NCBI GenBank assembly: GCA_903854805.1
Contig: CAINXK010000276.1
Location: 1-21,031, forward strand
DNA length: 21,031 nt
Origin: an uncultured Anaerolineae bacterium
Lineage (GTDB): Bacteria > Chloroflexota > Anaerolineae > Anaerolineales > Villigracilaceae
Direction: 5' to 3'
A program made the position numbers and the translations under genes. Numbering within the stretch: position 1 is the first letter of the stretch; every line of letters begins with the position of its first letter. The notes under the pieces are model-generated. The model searched no databases. It saw only the letters and a program-made list of their open reading frames with translations, and had not been told where the DNA came from. Shown in pieces: positions 15,246 to 21,031 of this stretch.

Positions 15246-16388
15246 ATGACAAATAAATTGGCGCTTACCCCACCGATGGGTTGGAATAGTTGGAACGCCT
15301 TTGGCGAATTGGTAGATGAAAAAGTAATCCGAGAAACGGCAGATCTGCTGGTAAGCAGTGGCTTGCAGGCAGCAGGTTATACCTACCTGGTCATTGATGA
15401 TTTCTGGCATGGAGGACGCGATGAGCACGGCAACCTGTTCCCAGATCCGGTGAAGTTCCCCAGCGGAATGCTGGCGCTGGCTGATTATGTGCATGCGCGT
15501 GGGCTGAAATTTGGAATTTATTCGGACGCAGGCAGCAAAACTTGTGGAGGCCAACCGGGTGGAATGGGACACGAGACTCAGGATGCCGAAACTTTTGCAA
15601 GCTGGCAAATTGATTTCCTGAAATACGACTGGTGCAATGCGCCGGATACGCGTGCCGATGCCGAACGGCTTTACTCAACAATGGGCAAGGCTCTTCAGGC
15701 AACTGGGCGTCCGATTCTATTCAGTATTTGCGAGTGGGGACACCATCGCCCCTGGCTGTGGGCAAATACAGTTGGCGGTCACATGTGGCGCACCACCGGA
15801 GACATCTGGGATGCCTGGGAAAATGGGCAAGAATCCTATCACTATGGCATTGACTCAATTGGATTTGACCAGCAGCGCGACCTGGATGTATATGCCGGGC
15901 CTGGAGGTTGGAACGACCCGGATATGCTCGTTGTTGGTTTACATGGTAAAGGTTCCATAGGAGGTAGTGGTTGTACGGATATTGAATATCGTACCCACTT
16001 CAGTCTATGGTGTATGCTGGCGGCTCCTTTAATGATCGGCGCGGATATCCGTAAATTGGATGCTGTTTCTTTTGAAACTCTTACTAATCCCGAAATGATC
16101 GCGATTGATCAGGATCCGTTGGGCAGACAGGGGTATCGCGTTGCGCGTCAATTGGTGACGGAAATCTGGCAAAAACCACTTGCCAATGGTGACCTGGCAG
16201 TTGGTTTGTTCAACCGAAGCAACCAGGCTGCCAACATCACTGCCCCGTGGTCGGACCTTTTAATTGATGGCGAGTACCAGGTTCGTGACCTGTGGCAGCA
16301 TAAAGATATGGGCTTCTATAGCCAATCGTACAGCGCAGAGGTTGAAAGTCATGGCTGTGTCATGCTGCGCCTGTCTGCTGTAAAGTAG
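15246..16388 (+). CDS. GH27 alpha-galactosidase
   Basis: This 380-residue protein starts TPPMGWNSWNAFG, the family hallmark. YLVIDDFW (47-54), the nucleophile Asp128 in FLKYDWCN and the acid/base Asp226 in GPGGWNDPDML are all present. The specificity loop reads SICEWGHH with Glu163 after Cys162. In human enzymes Glu at this place belongs to alpha-galactosidase and Ser to alpha-N-acetylgalactosaminidase, so galactose is favoured. The barrel (~1-290) is followed by the small C-terminal beta domain (LAVGLFNRSNQAANI). There is no signal peptide, so it acts on imported oligosaccharides in the cytoplasm. A 95-base gap with AAGGA at 15233-15237 precedes it; no terminator or promoter can be argued there. 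It is the second probable alpha-galactosidase of the window and unrelated in sequence to the GH31 enzyme. Confidence 0.95.
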   Translation: MTNKLALTPPMGWNSWNAFGELVDEKVIRETADLLVSSGLQAAGYTYLVIDDFWHGGRDEHGNLFPDPVKFPSGMLALADYVHARGLKFGIYSDAGSKTCGGQPGGMGHETQDAETFASWQIDFLKYDWCNAPDTRADAERLYSTMGKALQATGRPILFSICEWGHHRPWLWANTVGGHMWRTTGDIWDAWENGQESYHYGIDSIGFDQQRDLDVYAGPGGWNDPDMLVVGLHGKGSIGGSGCTDIEYRTHFSLWCMLAAPLMIGADIRKLDAVSFETLTNPEMIAIDQDPLGRQGYRVARQLVTEIWQKPLANGDLAVGLFNRSNQAANITAPWSDLLIDGEYQVRDLWQHKDMGFYSQSYSAEVESHGCVMLRLSAVK

Positions 16389-16402
16389 TGGAGATATTAA
16401 TC

Positions 16403-17851
16403 ATGCCTGTTAACCTGGATAAAAGCCAACTTCCAACTCCCATATTTGACGAAAACCCGGCGTTGGTAGATTTTTACTGGTTTGCCTGGGAGACCGCATG
16501 GAAACGGATAAAAGAAACGCCCGGAGCACCCCAACCATTTTACATGGACGAAGGATTGGACGAACCGGAATTCGACAACGCCGTCTGGATCTGGGACACC
16601 TGCTTCATGGCCTTGTTCTGCAAGTATGCGCCGGGGATATTTCCGGGTATCGAGAGTCTCAATAATTTCTATGTGCCCATGCATGACGACGCTGCCTGTA
16701 TCTTGAAAGTATGGCATCCGGACAATCCTCCGTTATTCGCCTGGGTGGAATATATGTATTTTCAATACACAGGTAACCGGCAACGACTGGACACCATATT
16801 CAAGAAAGGCTACCTGCAAAAGCACTTCTCTTTTTTTGAAGGATTGAAGCGCGATATGCGGTTGCCTTTCGCGCATGTGCCTGTCGCGTTGGAGCGGGAA
16901 GGGCCAGGTTATTACTGGTCAGGTTGGGCGAGCGGCATGGATAATTCCCCGCGTGGACACAGCCAGGGAGATGGGAATTTCACGCCGATGTACTGGGTGG
17001 ATGCTATTGCTCAACAGGCGCTGGCCGCGTTATATATTTCCAAGATTGCAGAAACTGTTGGCGATGGGGAAACCGCAAAGGCTTTCAAATCAAAACATGC
17101 TGAATTCAGCGATCTGATCAACCGCTATTATTGGGACGCTGCCGATGGTACGTATTACGACCTAAATCCCGGCACCCTGGAAAAAATCAAGGTACCGACA
17201 CCAGCCTCATTTTGGCCCATGCTTGCAGAAGTATGCAGCAGCGAACAGGCTGCCGCCCTGGCCGAAAAACTTTCGAATCCCAACCAGTTAGGTGGTCTTG
17301 TGCCCTGGCCGACTGTCTCGCGCAGCGACCCGGCTTTTGAGCCAAAGGGAAACTACTGGCGCGGTGGTGTCTGGCTCCCAACTGCCTACATGGGCACCAA
17401 GGCGCTTGAAAAATATGGGTACGATTCTCTTGCAGATCAAACTGCCGAACGCCTGCTGCTCTATATGCTGCAAACGTATCAGGAATATACGCCCCATACT
17501 ATTTGGGAATGTTACTCCCCAGAAAAACCTGTACCTGCCACTGATAAGGATAATATTACCCCGGTACGGCCGGATTTCTGCGGCTGGTCGGCCTTGGGTC
17601 CGATTTCGCTATTGATTGAGAACGTTCTCGGGTTTTATGAGATCAATGCCCAAAAGCGGGAAGTTTTCTGGCGCAAACACCAGGTCGGCAGGCACGGTAT
17701 CTCCAACCTGCGCTGTGGTGAAATCCAACTGAGTATCATTGCGGATGGGAATGAAATCCGGGTTGAAACCACCCATCCCTTCACATTGGTGGTCAATCAG
17801 CATCGGTTTGAGATCACGCAATCGCGCCAAACCTTGATGATGCTGGCCTGA
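16403..17851 (+). CDS. GH63/GH37-like (alpha/alpha)6-barrel glycosidase
   Basis: This 482-residue protein begins at an ATG with GGAGA at 16390-16394. An upstream in-frame GTG at 16388 overlaps the previous stop and is less likely. The pattern is that of the MGH/trehalase-like glycosidases of clan GH-G. It has FDNAVWIWDTCFMALFCKYA (57-76), then SGWASGMDNSPRG with candidate general acid Asp180. NYWRGGVWLPTAYMG follows at 317-331, then HTIWECYSPE with candidate base Glu369, and finally DFCGWSALGP. These are inverting enzymes acting on alpha-glucosyl or related linkages (processing glucosidase I, mannosylglycerate hydrolase, trehalase). There is no signal peptide. The last ~70 residues form a beta-rich tail. 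Substrate is unknown; the co-location with GH27 suggests sequential trimming of one oligosaccharide. Confidence 0.85.
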   Translation: MPVNLDKSQLPTPIFDENPALVDFYWFAWETAWKRIKETPGAPQPFYMDEGLDEPEFDNAVWIWDTCFMALFCKYAPGIFPGIESLNNFYVPMHDDAACILKVWHPDNPPLFAWVEYMYFQYTGNRQRLDTIFKKGYLQKHFSFFEGLKRDMRLPFAHVPVALEREGPGYYWSGWASGMDNSPRGHSQGDGNFTPMYWVDAIAQQALAALYISKIAETVGDGETAKAFKSKHAEFSDLINRYYWDAADGTYYDLNPGTLEKIKVPTPASFWPMLAEVCSSEQAAALAEKLSNPNQLGGLVPWPTVSRSDPAFEPKGNYWRGGVWLPTAYMGTKALEKYGYDSLADQTAERLLLYMLQTYQEYTPHTIWECYSPEKPVPATDKDNITPVRPDFCGWSALGPISLLIENVLGFYEINAQKREVFWRKHQVGRHGISNLRCGEIQLSIIADGNEIRVETTHPFTLVVNQHRFEITQSRQTLMMLA

Positions 17852-17901
17852 AACAGTGCATCCGAACAAGAATAGTGAAGGATGCTGATGATAAGGAATA
17901 C

Positions 17902-17919
17902 GATTGGCCACTGCCAATC
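17902..17919 (+). other. Perfect 7-bp hairpin (GATTGGC, 4-base loop, GCCAATC) in the longest gene-free gap
   Basis: The 145-base gap 17852-17996 is the longest without a gene. It holds this inverted repeat followed by a run of seven A bases at 17922-17928. On the + strand a terminator would need a T run, so it is not a standard intrinsic terminator. It may be an RNA-processing hairpin or a protein-binding palindrome. A strong ribosome-binding site (GAAGGAGA, 17983-17990) lies at the end of the gap. Confidence 0.45.
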
Positions 17920-17996
17920 ATAAAAAAACGCATTCAGGCATTTACCATCTTTCGCATCCATCAATGACCCATTTTCAAACTTGAAGGAGACTTAGC

Positions 17997-19382
17997 ATGA
18001 CAAGCAAAAAACGTTATGCTCTCGTGGGAACAGGCGGTCGGTCGGAGATGTACATTAATGCTTTGGTTAAAGACTACCTTGAAGTCGGCGATCTGGTCGC
18101 ACTCTGTGATATTAACCCTGGTCGAATGCAAATCTATTCTGAGTGGGCGGCTCAGCAGGGGGTATATGTAAAGACCTATTTTGCAGATGATTTTGACCGG
18201 ATGATCGCGGAATGCCAGCCGCAGACTATCATCGTTACCAGCAAGGACTGCACCCACGATCAATACATCATTCGGGCGATGGAACTGGGCTGCGATGTCA
18301 TTACCGAAAAGCCAATGACAATGCACGAAGAAAAATGCCAGCGCATCTTGGATACCCGCCAAAAGACAGGCCGGCAGTGTCGAGTGACCTTTAACTACCG
18401 CTATTCGCCACCCAATACACAAATCAAAGACTTGCTGATGTCCGGCATAATCGGCGAAGTGCTTTCGGTAGATTTCCACTGGCTGCTCAACACCTCTCAT
18501 GGCGCAGATTATTTCCGGCGATGGCATCGCCACAAAGTCAATAGCGGTGGATTGCAGGTGCATAAAGCCACGCATCACTTCGACTTGATCAATTGGTGGC
18601 TCTCGAGTGTACCGACCCAGATCTATGCCGTGGGCGGGTTGAATTTCTACACCCCGAAAACTGCTGAACGTTTTGGCCTGAAAAACCGGGCGGAACGATG
18701 CTTGGAATGTCCGGAAGCCAAACGCTGTCCATTCTACTTTGACGCGCGCGCCTATCCGGACATTGTCAAACTCTATCTTGATAACGAAGTCCACGACGGC
18801 TATCATCGCGATAATTGTGTTTTTGGCGCAAACATCGATATCCAGGATACGATGCATGTGATTGCAGAGTACCGCAATCAAGTCCAGATGAGCTACTCAC
18901 TGCATGCCTTTATGCCCTGGGAGGGCTATACCGTTGCCTTCAATGGCTCGCGAGGGCGATTGGAGCACACCTGTCGAGAAACAACCTACATAAATGGAGA
19001 CGGACAAATTCCAGGCGAACTCTTGAGCGAAGGCACCCAGACGCGTGTAATCCCACATTTTCAATCGGGATATGACGTGCCCATCTGGAAAGGCGAAGGA
19101 GGACATGGCGGCGGCGACCCGCGTATGCTGGATGACCTGTTCAACCCAAATCCACAGTCTGATAAATTCATGCGGGCGGCAGACCAACGGGCGGGTGCTT
19201 ATTCCATTCTGACCGGCATCAGCGCCAGCCGCTCCATGGAATGGGGGCGTCCTGTCAAGATAGACGAACTGGTGCACGGTTTGGAAGCCCCGGATTACCC
19301 GATCATGCCATCCGCCGATGAACCGATCAATCCACAAGCCTTCAGACCCGGTCAAACCGTGGAATATTTCCAGGAGGGATGA
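17997..19382 (+). CDS. Gfo/Idh/MocA family NAD(P)-dependent oxidoreductase with a four-cysteine insertion
   Basis: This 461-residue protein has an N-terminal Rossmann fold: YALVGTGGRS (7-16), LVALCDINPGR (33-43) and the family motif EKPM with Lys105. A C-terminal alpha/beta substrate domain follows, with GGLQVHKATHHFDLINWW (184-201) holding the likely catalytic histidines 193/194. Family members oxidise or isomerise sugars and cyclitols, and some act as NAD-dependent glycosidases (GH109-type). Residues 235-274 form an insertion with Cys235-x2-Cys238-x5-Cys244 and Cys274, which looks like a metal site not needed for the basic fold. The extra segment, and the HGGGDPRMLDDLF stretch further on, account for its length above the usual ~350 residues. 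A strong ribosome-binding site precedes the ATG by 6 bases. It is followed by the GH20-like gene 5 bases later. The substrate is unknown. Confidence 0.85.
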   Translation: MTSKKRYALVGTGGRSEMYINALVKDYLEVGDLVALCDINPGRMQIYSEWAAQQGVYVKTYFADDFDRMIAECQPQTIIVTSKDCTHDQYIIRAMELGCDVITEKPMTMHEEKCQRILDTRQKTGRQCRVTFNYRYSPPNTQIKDLLMSGIIGEVLSVDFHWLLNTSHGADYFRRWHRHKVNSGGLQVHKATHHFDLINWWLSSVPTQIYAVGGLNFYTPKTAERFGLKNRAERCLECPEAKRCPFYFDARAYPDIVKLYLDNEVHDGYHRDNCVFGANIDIQDTMHVIAEYRNQVQMSYSLHAFMPWEGYTVAFNGSRGRLEHTCRETTYINGDGQIPGELLSEGTQTRVIPHFQSGYDVPIWKGEGGHGGGDPRMLDDLFNPNPQSDKFMRAADQRAGAYSILTGISASRSMEWGRPVKIDELVHGLEAPDYPIMPSADEPINPQAFRPGQTVEYFQEG

Positions 19383-19387
19383 TAGCC

Positions 19388-21031
19388 ATGTCCACCATTC
19401 CATACAAACCCCTGCGCGGTTTTCACCTGTACCTGCCGGCGCGTTCTAATATTCCATTCTTCAAGCGCTTTGTCAGGTGGATGGCCTCTTTAGGCTACAA
19501 CACACTCTTTCTAGAGATTGCTGGCGGAATGCAGTATGACTGTCACCCTGCGATTAATGAAGCCTGGGAAAAGTTTTGTTCGGAAGCGAATCGCTATCCG
19601 GGTGGTCCAATGGCCTTCCAGCTAAAATCTCACCCATTCCTGAAAGCTGCCACACATACCGAGTTGGCCGGAGGGTTGTACCTGGAAAAGAGTGAAGTCA
19701 CGGATCTGGCGGCCTATGCGCGTGAAGTGGGCATCGAAATCATTCCAGAAGTTCAATCGCTCAGCCATGTGTATCACCTGTGCTGCGCCTATCCCGAAAT
19801 TGCGGAACGCGCCGACGACCGCTGGGATATGTACTGTCCATCCAATCCGCGAAGTTACGAGATTCTGTTTGATGTCTTGGCGGAGGTGATCGATGTATTT
19901 CACCCACAGCGTATCCACATTGGGCATGACGAAGCCTACTTCATCGGTTTCTGTCCGCGCTGCCAGGGGAAAAGCGGTGCAGATTTATTGGCTGAGGATA
20001 TAAATCGAATTCACACCTATCTGGCGGAACGCGGTATTGGCGTGTGCATGTGGGCGGACAAACTGATGCCTTTTTCTGTCGATGGTCAGGGTGGTGTGGC
20101 GCAAGAATTCCACGATGATGAAACCGGCGCACACTGGAATGTTTTAGAAACCTACACAGCGATAGATCTAATACCACAGGACATCCTGCTGCTGGATTGG
20201 CTGAGCAATTCCGGCTCACGTGCCCTGGAATATTTCATCGAAAAAGGCTTTGACGTCATTGCCGGAAATTTCGGCAATTATTTTTCTCCGCAGACTTTTG
20301 TAGATTGGTTCCACCGCTCAGCCAGGTTGCATTTCCTGGGAGGCGAAATTGCAACCTGGTGCGATGTATCCGAGTTTGCGCTGGGTTACAACGGCTGCAT
20401 ATTCCACGCTATGCTTTCATCGCGAATGCTGCTGGAAGGCACAGATCTAGAAACAAATCGAAATAGTATGGCTGCGGATGCAGCCCGGTATATGCCCCAA
20501 GTGAGAGAACAATTGAGTGGGGAAATAGTCCCATCACGGCGACCCGGCGCGACTTTTCTCCAAATCCGGTTGGAACCATTCATTACAGATACCCTCGAAT
20601 TTGCTTCTGGACTCTCTGGCATACGCGTGGACACCAAACACCGTTCGGTTGAAATATCCATTGGCGAAGTTTGCCAGAGTCTCCTCCTAACACATGCCTG
20701 CACAACTAGGAAGAAGCGCCGCCCATCCTGGGAATTTCCTGATCCTTGCCATCCTGCCATTGAAAATATACTGGCGAAATACATTATTCATTACCAGGAT
20801 GGAGAGCAAGCAGAATTTGAACTGCACTACGGCACGCATTTGGCTCGCTATGATGTGCCTTATGGGTCAGATATTGACGCAATTCCTTACCTTGGCGACC
20901 CTGTTTTACAGAATTCTGATCGGGATAATGGCATCTTGTATCGCTGTGAGTGGGCCAATTCTTGGCCAGAACGCCCCATAAAAAGCCTGGAGTTTGTTTA
21001 TTGTGGCGATGATGGCGGCGCTGTGTGGTTA
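19388..21031 (+). CDS. GH20-like beta-N-acetylhexosaminidase (3' partial)
   Basis: The frame is open from the ATG at 19388 to the right edge, giving 548 residues without a stop, so the end is missing. AGGAGGG at 19372-19378 is a strong ribosome-binding site. The barrel shows GFHLYLPA and ASLGYNTLFLEI near the start, GIEIIPEVQSLSHVYH (115-130) and RIHIGHDEAYFIGFCPRC (175-192). Asp181-Glu182 in HIGHDE matches the Asp-Glu pair of GH20, in which Glu is the acid and the Asp assists the substrate's acetamido group. A CxxC (189/192) follows directly. MWADKLMPF and IATWCDVSEF are also typical. After ~residue 400 there is a beta-rich domain that runs out of the window. There is no signal peptide. It would release terminal GlcNAc or GalNAc, matching the deacetylase gene upstream. 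Confidence 0.82.
   Translation, partial: MSTIPYKPLRGFHLYLPARSNIPFFKRFVRWMASLGYNTLFLEIAGGMQYDCHPAINEAWEKFCSEANRYPGGPMAFQLKSHPFLKAATHTELAGGLYLEKSEVTDLAAYAREVGIEIIPEVQSLSHVYHLCCAYPEIAERADDRWDMYCPSNPRSYEILFDVLAEVIDVFHPQRIHIGHDEAYFIGFCPRCQGKSGADLLAEDINRIHTYLAERGIGVCMWADKLMPFSVDGQGGVAQEFHDDETGAHWNVLETYTAIDLIPQDILLLDWLSNSGSRALEYFIEKGFDVIAGNFGNYFSPQTFVDWFHRSARLHFLGGEIATWCDVSEFALGYNGCIFHAMLSSRMLLEGTDLETNRNSMAADAARYMPQVREQLSGEIVPSRRPGATFLQIRLEPFITDTLEFASGLSGIRVDTKHRSVEISIGEVCQSLLLTHACTTRKKRRPSWEFPDPCHPAIENILAKYIIHYQDGEQAEFELHYGTHLARYDVPYGSDIDAIPYLGDPVLQNSDRDNGILYRCEWANSWPERPIKSLEFVYCGDDGGAVWL

Noticed and set aside
16388..16402. GTG start at 16388 for the GH63-like gene
   Set aside because: It overlaps the previous stop with no ribosome-binding site, whereas the ATG at 16403 has GGAGA at a normal distance.
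17902..17928. Intrinsic terminator on the + strand
   Set aside because: The hairpin is followed by A bases rather than T bases, and on the - strand the T run would come before the stem.
17961..18881. Open frame of 306 codons on the - strand
   Set aside because: It is the complement of the Gfo/Idh/MocA gene, which has a strong ribosome-binding site and clear motifs.

Overview
The window is a single co-directional run of catabolic genes. Every gene I can support is on the + strand, and gaps range from a 4-base overlap to about 145 bases. There is no tRNA, rRNA, CRISPR array, transposase, transporter or transcription regulator. Base composition looks even, around 50% GC, and the gene set is anaerobic: a tungsten/molybdenum aldehyde:ferredoxin oxidoreductase, a polyferredoxin and ferredoxin-linked chemistry. 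A saccharolytic anaerobe fits, possibly a member of the Chloroflexota (Anaerolineae). That taxon is inferred from gene content, not shown by a marker gene.

Layout. 3-800: 3' end of a large, probably secreted protein with a C-terminal beta-sandwich. 837-4439: an unassigned TIM-barrel glycosidase-like protein and a GH31 enzyme of the MYORG-like alpha-galactosidase type. 4443-5138: histidine phosphatase. 5156-9049: a class I aldolase-like protein that has lost its catalytic residues, then an intact aldolase fused to a 16-cysteine polyferredoxin, then an aldehyde:ferredoxin oxidoreductase (AOR) whose start codon overlaps the stop of the fusion gene. 9059-12240: DUF4432 aldose-epimerase-like protein, PfkB sugar kinase and PIG-L deacetylase. 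12308-15150: class III aminotransferase (broken by a frameshift in this sequence) and a CoA-acylating semialdehyde dehydrogenase of the MmsA type. 15246-17851: GH27 alpha-galactosidase and a GH63/GH37-like (alpha/alpha)6 glycosidase. 17997-21031: Gfo/Idh/MocA oxidoreductase with a four-cysteine insertion, and a GH20-like hexosaminidase cut by the right edge.

How they may work together (inference). The glycosidases show no signal peptides, so imported oligosaccharides containing alpha-galactosyl and probably N-acetylhexosaminyl residues would be trimmed in the cytoplasm. The epimerase-like protein, dehydrogenase, deacetylase and kinase would convert the sugars to a phosphorylated aldolase substrate. 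The aldolase domain would release an aldehyde that AOR oxidises to an acid, with electrons passing to the iron-sulphur clusters on the same polypeptide as the aldolase. This aldolase-polyferredoxin/AOR unit, preceded by an apparently dead aldolase paralogue, is the most unusual part of the window and the best candidate for an undescribed system.
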